A stretch of 64,000 bases of DNA from Opitutaceae bacterium (GTDB lineage Bacteria; Verrucomicrobiota; Verrucomicrobiia; Opitutales; Opitutaceae), in the NCBI GenBank assembly GCA_024711005.1, contig JANJTQ010000175.1, positions 1 to 64,000 on the forward strand. Reading direction: 5' to 3'. The notes beneath the pieces were generated by a model that did no database searches, was not told where the DNA came from, and worked only from the letters and a program-made list of their open reading frames with translations. Of this stretch, positions 25,952-36,500 are shown piece after piece (position 1 is the first letter of the stretch; each line of letters begins with the position of its first letter). The position numbers were made by a program, and so were the translations under genes.

Positions 25952-27649
25952 CTACAACTTCGTCGCCGGTTCCAACCGGTGCACTCCTCGCGGGCGATAC
26001 CCAAGGGCCGTCGCGCAACCGAGGAGATCCGCCATCAAATACACGATGCTCAGCCACATTTCGGTGCCTTGCAGCGATGGCTTTCCTCCCGCCACCACAA
26101 AGTCGAAACCGCGCTCCGCCTTCCAATGACCCAACACCACCGGCAGGCGTTTCCTCACCCATGCCTGCGCTTCCTCCCGGCGATAGTCCGTCTGCCGCAG
26201 GCAAAGCCACAGCGGGTGTACCACGTCGAGCACGTTGCAGGCGTTTTCCTTTCCGCCCGCAAAAAACGCCTTGTCGCCCGCATGCCCCAAAATCGTGTCG
26301 ATGCTCCGCTCCGGATGCGGCAACGGCCGGCCGTATTGCGCATACGTTCCGCGCGTGAGCCGATAGAAGCCGTTCACCGGATGCAGCCAGCGCGACTCCT
26401 CGGTCCAACTGCCCCACATGCCCGACTTCGGATCGCAATGCCCGTCGAGCCACGCGAACAACGCGTTCAAGGGCGGCTTCGCGCCGAAATACTTCGCGTT
26501 GGGCAACAGACACGACGCGTAACAATCGATCCAGTCGCCCGCATGCCAGGCCCGCGTGCTCCACGGCAACCCGGACGTCAAATGCTTCCGCAAACCGGCG
26601 ACCGTCACATCCGCCGCATTTTGCACCGGTCGGGCGAGATTCGATCCGAGGCATTCGAGCGCATAGTTCACGATCATCGTGTTGTAGCGCGGGACCGACA
26701 TCGGATCCTTCGGCGGAGCGGGATTAAACGCGCTGTCCTCCGGAATATGCTCCGGCACCAGCCCCGTTTCCTTGTCCTGAAAATCCCGCAGACGCGTCAC
26801 CCACTCCGCCGCCGTGTAACCCGGAGCCGTGCGCCCAAACATCGCCGCCAGTTCCACCGCGTCGCACCACGGACGCACCCGTTTTCGTGCGCCGCGTTCA
26901 TTCACGTAAGCGATGCCGCCCGCCTTGGACTTCACCTGATAACTCCGCAACAGCGGCTCCAACTCCCCCGCGACCTTGCACCCGAAGTTCTCCAGCTTCC
27001 TCTCCAACGGACTCGCCTTCGACGGAGCCGCCGGAGCGTTGCGCATGCGGATCACGCGCGCCGGATTTCCACCCACGATCGCGTAGTCGGGCACGTCCTT
27101 CGTCACCACCGCACCGGCCGCCACGATGCTGTGGCTGCCCACGCGCACACCGTCCAAAACCGTCACATGCGCCCCCACCCAGATGTCGTCGCCCAACACG
27201 ATGCCCTTGCTCGTGTGCGGCTGCTTGTGGATCGGCACAGTCGTATCCTCGAACCCGTGGTTAAATCCGACCATGCAGGTATAAGCCCCGATGCGGATGC
27301 CGTCCCCGCCTTCGATTTTTCCGCGCAACGTCACAAACGGATTGAGCGTGCAGTGGTGCCCCAGGTGAACGTGATCGGTCACATAGGAGTTGGCCGCGAC
27401 GAAACAGTGGTCGCCCAAGTGCAACCCGCTTCCCGGCTTTCCCGTGATCGACGCCGAGGGCGCAAGATAACACGACGCCCCGACTTCCGTTCCCGCCACT
27501 TCGGCCAAACCCTGTTGATGCGCCGCCTGTTCGGCCTTCTCCGCTTCGGTCGCCTCGGCTGGAAAATGCCACGGACAAAACTCGAAACGCTGACGACGCT
27601 GCGACCGGGACCAAGAGGATGAAGCGGGCATGAGTTGTAGATTTGCCAT
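25952..27649 (-). CDS. left-handed beta-helix acyltransferase fused to a C-terminal helical domain
   Basis: 565 residues. Residues about 45-200 form a hexapeptide-repeat acyltransferase (GKPGSGLHLGDHCFVAANSY, VGFNHGFEDT with the catalytic His, GIVLGDDIWVGAHVTVLDGV, IVGGNPARVIRMRN as the closing motif). The remaining roughly 350 residues (from about 215) are rich in Trp and helices (AWHAGDWIDCYASCLLPNAK, WGSWTEESRWLHPVNGFYRL, VLDVVHPLWLCLRQ) and look like an alpha/alpha toroid of the kind seen in glycoside hydrolases. Possibly an enzyme that acylates a glycan it binds. ATG 27649 was used; ATG 27631 is possible. It diverges from an AraC regulator. Confidence 0.65.
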   Translation of the reverse strand: MANLQLMPASSSWSRSQRRQRFEFCPWHFPAEATEAEKAEQAAHQQGLAEVAGTEVGASCYLAPSASITGKPGSGLHLGDHCFVAANSYVTDHVHLGHHCTLNPFVTLRGKIEGGDGIRIGAYTCMVGFNHGFEDTTVPIHKQPHTSKGIVLGDDIWVGAHVTVLDGVRVGSHSIVAAGAVVTKDVPDYAIVGGNPARVIRMRNAPAAPSKASPLERKLENFGCKVAGELEPLLRSYQVKSKAGGIAYVNERGARKRVRPWCDAVELAAMFGRTAPGYTAAEWVTRLRDFQDKETGLVPEHIPEDSAFNPAPPKDPMSVPRYNTMIVNYALECLGSNLARPVQNAADVTVAGLRKHLTSGLPWSTRAWHAGDWIDCYASCLLPNAKYFGAKPPLNALFAWLDGHCDPKSGMWGSWTEESRWLHPVNGFYRLTRGTYAQYGRPLPHPERSIDTILGHAGDKAFFAGGKENACNVLDVVHPLWLCLRQTDYRREEAQAWVRKRLPVVLGHWKAERGFDFVVAGGKPSLQGTEMWLSIVYLMADLLGCATALGYRPRGVHRLEPATKL

Positions 27650-27700
27650 TCCGATTCTGAATCCAAGATGGATAAATGACGCGGTCTGTTTGTAGATTTG
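27636..27700. promoter_or_regulatory. direct repeats flanking the acyltransferase/AraC divergent promoter
   Basis: TGTAGATTTG occurs at 27636-27645 and again at 27691-27700 in the same orientation, 55 bases apart (about five helical turns), one at each gene start. AraC proteins bind direct-repeat half-sites, so this is a candidate autoregulatory or shared operator. Confidence 0.5.
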
Positions 27701-27704
27701 TCGC

Positions 27705-28517
27705 ATGCTTCGTTACCGTCTGCACACCACGCCCTCGCGGGCGATGCCGCTCAACGTCCGGTCGGCAGGTCATTATCAACTGGCGCCCCACCGCATCGAG
27801 ACACGTGGCGCCGGCGATTTTCTGCAGATCTTCTGGTCGGTCGCGGGAGGCGGGACATTCAGGATCAACGGCAACGCTCACGCCATCAAACCCGGTGTCC
27901 TCTTCTTTTATCCGGCGGGAGAAAACCACCACCTCGTCGCCGGCCCCGAGGGCTGGGATTATCGCTGGCTCACGTTCGACGGCGTTCATCACCGGACCAT
28001 TCCCGCCGACTACAACCTTGCTCTTGTGCAGTCCGCCGGCCCCTGTCCGACCGCGCTCTTCGACCAACTCGACGCCTGCCTGCAAGATCCCACCGCCAAC
28101 GGAGAACTCCGCGCGTCGGTGATCGCCTACGAGATTCTTCTCCTCGCGTCGTCCTCGCAAACCGACAGCCCGTTGACCGGGCAGCACCTCGACACCGCAA
28201 GTCGCGCGAAAGCCTGGCTCGACCTGCACTTCACCGACGCCCGACTGAACATCACCACGTTGACGACCCGCCTTCGCGTGCATCGGGCCACGCTGCATCG
28301 TGTATTCACACGCAATTACGGAGTCTCGCCCGTGCAATACCTGGGCCGCCTGCGCCTCCGCCTCGCGCTCGAACTGCTGACCAGCACGCGACTCCCCATC
28401 GCCGACGTCGCGATCCGGGCCGGCCTGCCGGATGTGGCCTATTTTTCGAAACTCATCACCCGCCACACCGGCTACAGTCCGCGCGCCTATCGCCGCCGCC
28501 ACACGCACGCCGCGTAG
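27705..28517 (+). CDS. AraC-family transcriptional regulator
   Basis: 270 residues. Residues about 20-110 form a cupin-type sensing domain (FWSVAGGGTFRINGNAHAIK, FFYPAGENHHLVAGPEGW). The C-terminal AraC/XylS DNA-binding domain has two helix-turn-helix motifs (LRVHRATLHRVFTRNYG and LPIADVAIRAGLPDVAYFSK) and the signature HTGYSPRAYRRR. Such regulators usually sense a sugar or sugar derivative. Only 55 bases separate its start from that of the divergent acyltransferase-fusion gene, the likely target. No ribosome site is visible at 27705; ATG 27744 is an alternative start. Confidence 0.88.
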   Translation: MLRYRLHTTPSRAMPLNVRSAGHYQLAPHRIETRGAGDFLQIFWSVAGGGTFRINGNAHAIKPGVLFFYPAGENHHLVAGPEGWDYRWLTFDGVHHRTIPADYNLALVQSAGPCPTALFDQLDACLQDPTANGELRASVIAYEILLLASSSQTDSPLTGQHLDTASRAKAWLDLHFTDARLNITTLTTRLRVHRATLHRVFTRNYGVSPVQYLGRLRLRLALELLTSTRLPIADVAIRAGLPDVAYFSKLITRHTGYSPRAYRRRHTHAA

Positions 28518-28538
28518 CGCGGAGCTTCAGCCCGCGGC
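28514..28538. repeat. palindromic repeat family A, half copy
   Basis: GTAGCGCGGAGCTTCAGCCC is the left arm of family A, directly after the AraC stop codon. The right arm is missing; family B starts about 30 bases later. Confidence 0.5.
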
Positions 28539-28568
28539 CCGAAAACCCCGTTGCCCCGAACGCGGGCA

Positions 28569-28680
28569 ATACTCGGACCCGGGGTCCTCGGCTTGGAGGA
28601 CCGACGACCTCGTCGGGCTTGATCGGCGCGCTCTCCCAACCGACCCGACGAGGTCGTCGGGTCTCCACCTCGGACGCCGG
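28569..28680. repeat. palindromic repeat family B, copy 2
   Basis: Inverted relative to 4757-4855: CGACGACCTCGTCGGGCTTG, CGCGCTCTCCCAACCGACCC and ACGAGGTCGTCGGGTC. The unit is flanked by CTCGGCTTGGAGGACC and CACCTCGGACGCCGGAG. It fills most of the gap between the AraC gene and the metallopeptidase gene. Confidence 0.7.
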
Positions 28681-28703
28681 AGGCGCAGATGCCGCGTCTA
28701 CGC

Positions 28704-29450
28704 TCACAACCCCAACAGCGAACCGTTTCGCTTAAGCCATTGCTCGGCCTCGCGCCAGCCGGGACAGACCTCCTCGACGCGCGCCCAGAAGCGATCCGAG
28801 TGGTTCATTTCCTTCAGGTGCATGAGCTCGTGGTAAATGATGTAATCCCGCACGAAGTCGGGCGTCTGAATGAGCCGCCAATTGAGCGAAATCCCCCCGT
28901 CCACCGAGCAGGAACCCCAGCGCGTGCGTTGGTTGCGCACCGACACCGCGCTGACCGACATGCCCGTGACGGCCGCCAGTTCCCACGTACGCGCCGGCAG
29001 TTCCGCCTTGGCCAACCGAAGGAAGTGAGCCTCAAGCGTCGGCCGCAGATCGCCGTCGAGTTTGAGCACGCGAAACACATCCGCCGCGATGCACACCTGC
29101 GGACGCTCGCCTTCGCAGGCCTTGCGCACCTCGGAAAGCTCGCCGCGCCACAACACGTGGGTGCCAAGCGTCCACACCGTGGCGCCGCGGGGTTTGCGTT
29201 TCTGACGCTCACGCGCCCGTTCGAGCCATTCGCGATGCTCCTCGACGAACCCGCGCGCTTCGCGTTCGTTGCCGCGCAAGGGAATAATGGCCACGGCGGT
29301 GCCGTCCTTTTTCAGGGTGAGCCGATAGCGGGTCGCCTTGGCGCTGCGCTCGAAAATGACATCGGGCCTCTCCGGCGGAGCTTGCACTCCGGCATCCGGG
29401 ATGGAACCGCCAAAAAAATCGAAGAAACTGGATTGCTCGGCCTGGCTCAC
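28704..29450 (-). CDS. YgjP/M48-type metallopeptidase (DUF45)
   Basis: 248 residues. HELMHLKEMNHSDRFW near residue 205 gives the zinc motif HExxH plus a downstream His in NHSDRFW, the hallmark of the YgjP/SprT-like (DUF45) family. RWGSCSVDGGISLNW just upstream is the second family signature. The start is taken as GTG 29450 (SQAEQSSFFDFFGG), since the longer frame has no ATG between 29690 and there and its upstream part is the family C repeat. Cytoplasmic protease of unknown substrate. Confidence 0.8.
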   Translation of the reverse strand: MSQAEQSSFFDFFGGSIPDAGVQAPPERPDVIFERSAKATRYRLTLKKDGTAVAIIPLRGNEREARGFVEEHREWLERARERQKRKPRGATVWTLGTHVLWRGELSEVRKACEGERPQVCIAADVFRVLKLDGDLRPTLEAHFLRLAKAELPARTWELAAVTGMSVSAVSVRNQRTRWGSCSVDGGISLNWRLIQTPDFVRDYIIYHELMHLKEMNHSDRFWARVEEVCPGWREAEQWLKRNGSLLGL

Positions 29451-29620
29451 GATTGAGTCGCGAGTAAACGAATCGGCGATGCCGGCGCCAGACCGATGTT
29501 TGCATTCCAAACGGCTTCGAAAGGAGAAAACGCAAACGAACGGGTGAACATCGGTAGGACGAAACCTCCGGCTGGGCCGGAGTCGGGAGCTAAAGAGCCT
29601 CGTGGCCGGAAAAACCAAAA

Positions 29621-29691
29621 GGTGGACGGCGACCTCCGCGCGCCGTTGAGACCGTCCGTCTGCGAAACGCGCTCGGAGATCGCGTTCCACC
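29621..29691. repeat. palindromic repeat family C, copy 1
   Basis: Arms GGTGGACGGCGACCTCCGCG and the reverse complement of GCGCTCGGAGATCGCGTTCC ACC. A second copy lies at 61249-61320. It occupies the gap upstream of the metallopeptidase gene. Confidence 0.65.
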
Positions 29692-29718
29692 AGGAATCCA
29701 ACTGGAGGTGGTTTTGTC

Positions 29719-30153
29719 TCACAGCTTCACCCGTTCCCAGCGAAAGTGTCCGTCCTCGACCGTGAGCCAGGCAAAGCTACAGCCCATCCCGCGCGGCTGT
29801 GAAATACACCCCGGGCTGAGCCAGCGCACCCCGCGTACATCCACCTCGTCGCGCGGCAGATGCAAGTGGCCGTGCAACAGCACCCGCGCCCCCGCCGACG
29901 CACGTCTCGGCGGAATGTGTACGAGATGAAACGGCACGCCCTCCCGCACCAGATCAAGCGTGAGCGGCCACGCCGGCCAGTCGTCGCAATTGCCGCGTAC
30001 GACGCGGACCGGCACGCCGAGTTGTTCAAATTCCACCAACGTCGACGGCTCGCCCACGTCGCCCAAATGCCAAATCTCATCGGCCCCACGAAGCCTGTCC
30101 GGCAAATCGGCCGGATAAGAGCCATGGGTGTCGGAGATAACGGCAATGCGCAT
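29719..30153 (-). CDS. YfcE/MJ0936-type phosphodiesterase (metallophosphoesterase)
   Basis: 144 residues. All family motifs are present: ISDTHGSYP (metal 1 ligands), HLGDVG, VRGNCDDWP and LLHGHLHLPRD. The small size and the GNCD variant fit the YfcE subfamily of manganese-dependent phosphodiesterases. Cytoplasmic; physiological substrate unknown. The gene stands alone, 65 bases from the end of the frameshifted paralogue. Confidence 0.85.
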   Translation of the reverse strand: MRIAVISDTHGSYPADLPDRLRGADEIWHLGDVGEPSTLVEFEQLGVPVRVVRGNCDDWPAWPLTLDLVREGVPFHLVHIPPRRASAGARVLLHGHLHLPRDEVDVRGVRWLSPGCISQPRGMGCSFAWLTVEDGHFRWERVKL

Positions 30154-30218
30154 GTGCCCCAGATTGAACAGGTCGCACGGACCATGTCATGCCGCTTTTC
30201 GGTCGGATTTAAAACGGC

Positions 30219-33200
30219 TCAACGGCTTTCCGTTGCGGCTCGCGAGATACTCCGCCGCTTTTCGAGCTCTTCCTTCGGGATAAACCAAAACCCTTCCATT
30301 CCCCACCCTGCGATCATGAGTCCGCGATCGGTGGCAACCAGACTCTTTGGATGAGGATAACGGAAGACCTTCGAATCGCGACCCGCCGCCCGTATCCGCT
30401 GGTCTCCATCGGCGGGCCAGGCGAAGCGAAGCGGATGCACCGTGCTGGCTTCCGCGTCGATCCGGGCGAGCCAAACCGTCGAGCCGTTTCGCGGCAAGCT
30501 GCGGTCCCATATCAGCACATCCAGGCCCCCGTCGCGCCATGCAGCCAGACATTCGGATGCGGCCAAGTTCTCCAGCTCCTTCGGATAAGAGAAGCGCGCT
30601 CGCCCAAGACGATCAAGTTCCGGGTGGGCGAGCAGGAGTTCAGCACCCTCCACATCAAGCAACTCGATGCGAAGAAAACGGCTTCGGTCTCGATCCGGGT
30701 ATTGACGGCGCACGATCAACCCCGGGCAGCTGGTGACCTCCATGTTTTCCACAAAACGTTCATTGAGGAGTTCCGGTGCGGCGGCGCTTGCGCTGTCTAT
30801 CAATGTCCAAACCCAACTCCGAGGGTTGGCGCCGATCATAACGCCGCCATTCCGCGACTGAGACACGGAGAACGGCTTTCCCGTAAGGGCAAGATCGAGC
30901 GGATGCACCGGCGGACGGCGGCGTGAAGACGCGATCAGCTCGCACGTCAACTCCGGTGAAATCCGATACAACGCGTTACCTTCGGTCTGCTTCACATACC
31001 CGCCCCAAGTGGATACCCCGAAGCGGTCCAAAGGTCTCCGTGGGCCACGCCAATTTGGTAACCAGCAGCGGGCAGATCGAGTTTCTCCCACCGCTTTCGA
31101 GTCTCGCCAAGAACCCACACTCCTCGCTCCGCCGTGATGGCAAACTGCTTCCCCCACGCAACAAGCTGTGCCTTATGAGCCCGTTGGGGACGATTCTCGG
31201 GCGAGAGGATAACCGAGTTTCCGCTCTGCGGGTCGATTTGCCATAGCCTACCCCGAAGGGAATCAAGAACCCACAATCGGTTGTCATGCCAGACCGCGGT
31301 GCTCGGATCAAATCCGACATGGTTGCGCAGTTCGTCGGGGGTGTGTTCGGCGGCAATCCAAAGCGACCGGACGATGATGGGATCCTTCGCGTTTTCAGCC
31401 GGACGAAGGGATGGAAATTTCTTCCAGATGCTTAAGCGGGCCGCGTCAATTCCGGCGATCTCCCGCCGGGAGATCGCAGGTCCTGCGCCCCGCGCGTCCA
31501 ACGCCGCGATCAATTGCCGCCCCTGATCTTCGCGGGTGTTAATTCCTCCGGTGGAGAACAAAATTTTAACGCATCCAATCAGAGCCGGAGAAACCTGAGC
31601 CTCCGAATGAATCAACGAGAGAAACAGACCAACCATTTTCTCCTGTTCGGAGGCGAATTCGCTCGACCGGTCCACGTCACTTAGCGGTTCGACCAGCTGG
31701 CCAAAAATCGCGAAGCCATGCGGCCCAGCCAAGTCATCGACGTGCGCGGAAACAAAGTCGGCGATTCGCGCAGTCAGCGCCAGACGGGCCTTTTTATCGG
31801 CGGTTGATTGCCACCGCAGGGCCAAGCCATCGGCTTGGTTCAAGACGTGGGGAGATCGGTCCAACTCATCCAGAAATGCTCCCCAAGCCGCACGCGCGGA
31901 CGCGTCATTGCCCCCGGGTACACGCCAAGCACCGATTCCACCCGGGAACTCTTTCAATGTCGCGGTTCCAGTGAGGAACGGCGGGCGCGGGATCGTACCG
32001 TAAGCGGACGCGCCGTGGGAAAGCTCATTGCGAATCACTTCCGGCCAGCCGGCGAGCCCCGCATCGAAATCCGGGTCCAAGACCATGCGGTAAAAGGCCA
32101 CAGCCTCGGCAGGCGTTTGGGTCCAATAGCCGACGTAGTTGGCGAGATACACGAACAATATCCAACGCTGGTCCCCCAGCGGGCCCTCGCGTAGGAGCGT
32201 CTCGTTGCGCCGGATGGCTTCGCGAAGTCCACGCACCGCATCCGCGTTTGCCTCCGCCCAACCGGAATCGTGAGCGGTCCGCAAAACCCTGAGTCCCGTA
32301 TAAAGCGATTGAACACCCAAGGTTGCCGGATGTTGGAGATTCCGACGCTCGGGCGCATCCTCCGTCGGGTGGGCGTTCCAGTAGTCCCCCGCCAGCAACA
32401 TTGCCTCGGTCGCCGCCGCAACCCTCGCAGGCAGTTCGACTAGGGCGAAGGCTTTCGCCCGATAATGCCCATCCCGCATCAACACTCGCCCCAAATCATC
32501 CCGATACGCACACATCGCCGCCGCTTTCACCCGCAACATCTCAGCCTCCCTCCGCGGCTCCACCCCCAACGCCAGCGCCGACTCCGTCGCCTGCCACGCC
32601 TCGCGCGGCAGACCGTGCTCCAGCATCCACTTCGCCTCAGTCAAAAACGCGGCTGCCTCGGTCTCTTTCTTCGTCCCGACATCCGTCTTCCAACTACCCG
32701 CCATCACCTGAATCACGATCGCATCCACCAAATCACCCGCCGTCCCACCTTCCGCTTCCGCAAAAGTCTCCGCACCCGCCGCACCACGGATACGCACGCG
32801 CGCGCTCAACCGACCGCCATCAGCAGACGCGCTTCCGTCGACGATTTCGGCCGCTTTCCAAAAGGGGCTCTCCTGCGTGGCGAGCGATTTCTCGAACACG
32901 AGATCTCCCATCCGCCACCGCTCCAGCACCACCGCGCCGCGCGCCTGCAAGCGTGCCGTCAGCATCAGATTAATCGCCCGCTCCGTCACCCGGTTCTCCG
33001 CTGAATCCGTCACGAACCGCAGGCCGGTCAAACTGATGCGCGGCCGGAACGGATCGGCCACCGCCCCAAGCAACGGCTGCGTCCGCGCCACGATCCAGCG
33101 CGCCGTTTCCTCGACCGGCATCTTCGGCAGCTCCAGCACCACCACCGTCGCCCCCGACTCGCACTGTACAACCTTCACCACTCCACGGTCCCCGTTGCGC

Positions 33201-33481
33201 TCCACGACCAGCGCAACCTCCGCATCCGTCAACCCGAGGCTCCCGCCCGCCAGCAATCGCTCCGCCGCAAGTTTCGGCAGCTCGGCCCGCCCCAGCGTTT
33301 CCACTCCCGAAAACCCCGCGACCAACAACGCCTCAAGGTCGGGCTCATCGACCAGCAACGCCACGCGGGGAGTTTTCGTTTCCCGCTTCTCAACACCCGC
33401 ACCCGGATCCAACTCAGCGCGCACGACCACGCCGCTGAAAACCATCAGATACATCAGAACCCAAACGAAGCGCATGATCAT
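30219..33481 (-). pseudogene. frameshifted paralogue of the large secreted propeller protein
   Basis: Two frames, 33481-30992 (829 codons) and the region ending at 30219, together match the intact neighbour 33512-36757 along its whole length. The first frame runs to GDLWTASG, then reads out of frame to a stop at 30992; the second frame resumes at GGYVKQTEGNALYRIS. In the neighbour the join is GDLWAASGERVLAGNVKQTE. Comparing the two, this copy has 32 bases where the neighbour has 33, so a single-base deletion lies at about 31000-31020. Signal peptide MRFVWVLMYLMVFSGVVVRA. A sequencing error cannot be excluded. Confidence 0.75.
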
Positions 33482-33511
33482 ATTTTCAATGAATGGATAA
33501 CCTTCAGCCGA

Positions 33512-36500
33512 TCAGTTTCGCGGCCCTGCTCGTTCCACCTTCCGCCGCCCGTCGAGATCCTCGTTCGGGATAAACCAGAAACCGCTCATTGCCCGCCCTG
33601 TGATCACCAATCCATGATCGGTAACAATCAGGCCGCGTGCATCGGGGCTTGGGTATCGAAAAGCCTCGTGACTGTGTGACGCCGCTCGCGTCCTTTTGTC
33701 TAAATCGGCGTTCCAGGCAAAACGAAGTGACCGCGCGACACAGCCGTCCGCATCAATGCGCAAAAGCCACGCCTCCGAAGCGCCCCAAGGTGAACCACGG
33801 GTGGACCATGCCAAAACATCAAGTCCCTCGTTACGCCAAGCCGCCACGTAGTGAGAGGAGGACAGATCTTCGAGTTCTTGCGGATATGCAAACCGCGCCT
33901 TTCCGGCCGGATCACGCTTGGGATGTGCGAGCAATAATCCGCCGATCGCATCATCGATGAACTCGATGCGAACCAACCTCCTTCGATCTCCCGCTTCCTG
34001 CGAGCTGCGAATCGCCAGCCCCGGACTGCTGCTCATCTCCACATTTCCGACGAACTTTTGGTTAAGCCGTTTCGGCGGCACCGCGCTGGCGCTATCGAGA
34101 AATGTCCATTTCTCGCCCCAAGCGCCGACGATCACTCCATCATCCTTCGATTGAGACAGGACGAACGGTGCTCCCGTCAGAACGGCATCCAGCGGATGCA
34201 CAGGCGGCCGGCGGCGGGAAGACGCGACTAGGTCAACGGTCAGCTCCGGCGATATTCGATAAAGGGCATTCCCCTCGGTTTGTTTCACATTGCCAGCCAA
34301 TACGCGCTCTCCGGAGGCGGCCCATAGATCGCCGTGCGCAGACGCAATCCGGTAGCGTGCAGACGGCAAATCCAACTTGTTCCATATGCGCTTCTTCTCA
34401 TCGAGAACCCACACGCCTCGCTGCGCCGTAATAACAAACCGCGTCCCCCATGGGATAAGCTGGGACTCATAATCAGCCTCAGGAGAGTTTTCCGGCAAAT
34501 GGACAACCGCATCCCCACTCCGTGGTTCAATTTCCCAAAGCCTCCCGCGATGAGGATCCAGCACCCACAAAAGCCCATCCTGCCATACCGCCGCATCGGG
34601 ACTAAAACCGATGTGGCCGCGAAGTTTCCCGTTAAGATGCTCGGCCGCAATCCAGAGTGATTGAACCATCAGGGTGTTCACGGCGGATTCCGCCGGGCGA
34701 AGAGAAGGGAATCTCTTCCAAACACTCGAACAAGCAGCGTCGATGCCGGACAACTCCGCCGGAGAGAGCGCGTGCCGTGTGCGACGGGCATCCAGCGCCG
34801 CGAGCACCTCACGTCCCTGCGATTCCTGGATGACGTTGCCGCGCTCAAACAACGCCCATGTGTAGCCGAGTATCTTTGGAGAAACGGTCGACTCGGCGTT
34901 GATTAAAGCGACAAAGGCATCGATCAGCTTTCCTCCGGCCTCCGCGAAATCCGTCGAGCGAGTCGCATGCCGCAGCGGCTCGGTGAACTGGCAAAAAATC
35001 GCATACCCCTGCGGACCGGCCAACGCCTCGACGTTCTCCGACATAAAGTCGGTCATCTGCACCGCGAGAGCGATCCGGGCGCTTTTATCCGCAGTCGATT
35101 GCCAGCGCAGGGCAAGGCTGTCGGCACGATTCAAGGCATGCGAGGAATGCGCCAACTCGTTCAAAAAAGCCTCCCAAACGCTGCGTGCCGTGGCTTCATC
35201 ACCTGCCATCACTCGCGTGGAACCGACTCCAAAAGGGAAGTCTTCCTTGGGCGCAGTGCCGATCAGAAAAGGCGGATGCGGCGCGTCGCCAACGGCAAGC
35301 TCACCGCGAACCGCCTCCGGCCATGTTTTTAAGCCCGCATCAAAATCCGGCGTCAGCACCCGGCGATAAAAGTCCACGGCCTCGGCTGGCGATTCGCTCC
35401 AATAACCGGCGTAGTTGGCGAGGTAGATCAAAAATGTCGTGCGCTGGTTCCCCAAGTGCCCCCCCTCCATAAGCGCCACGTTGCGACGGATGGCAGCACG
35501 AAGACCACGCACCGCATCCGTATTGGCCTCGGCCCAGCCAAGCTCATACGCGCCACGCAACACCCTCAGACCCGTATACAACGTGCGAATACCCAGGCTG
35601 TCCGGATATTCGATAACCCAGCGCTGCGGGGCTTTTTTTAAGGGATAAGCTTTCCAGTAATCTCCTGCCAGCAAGACCGCCTCGGTGGCCGCCGCAACCC
35701 TTGTCCCCAGATCGCCCGTCTTAAATGCCCGCACGCGATAGCCTCCATCCTGTCCATATCCACTATTCTTCAAATCATCCGGATACGCACACATCGCTGC
35801 TGCCTTCACGCGCAACATCTCCGCCTCGCGGCGCGACGTCACTCCCAAGGCCAGCGCCGACTCCGTCGCCTGCCACGCCTCGCGCGGCAGGCCGTGCTCC
35901 AGCATCCACTTCGCCTCTGTCAAAAACGCGGCCGCTTCGGTCTCATTCTTCGCCCCGACATCCGTCTTCCAACTACCCGCCATCACCTGAATCACGATCG
36001 CATCAACCATATCACCCGCCGTCTCACCTGCCGCTTCCGCAAAAGTCTCCGCACCCGCCGCACCACGGATACGCACGCGCGCGCTCAACCGACCGCCATC
36101 AGCCGACACGCTTCCGTCGACGATTTCGGCCGCTTTCCAAAAGGGGCTCTCCTGCGTGGCGAGTGATTTCTCGAACACGAGATCTCCCATTCGCCACCGT
36201 TCCAGCACCACCGCACCGCGCGCCTGCAAACGCGCCGTCAGCATCAGATTGATCGCCCGCTCCGTCACCCGGTTCTCGGCTGAATCCGTCACGAAACGCA
36301 GACCGGGCAAACTGATTCTTGGCCGCATCGGATCGGCCACGGCCCCAAGCAACGGCTGCGTCCGCGCCACGATCCAACGCGCCGTTTCCCCGACCGGCAT
36401 CTTCGGCAACTCCAGCACCACCACCGTTGCCCCCGACTCGCACTGTACAACCTTCACCACTCCACGGTCCCCGCTGCGCTCCACGATCAGCGCAACCTCC

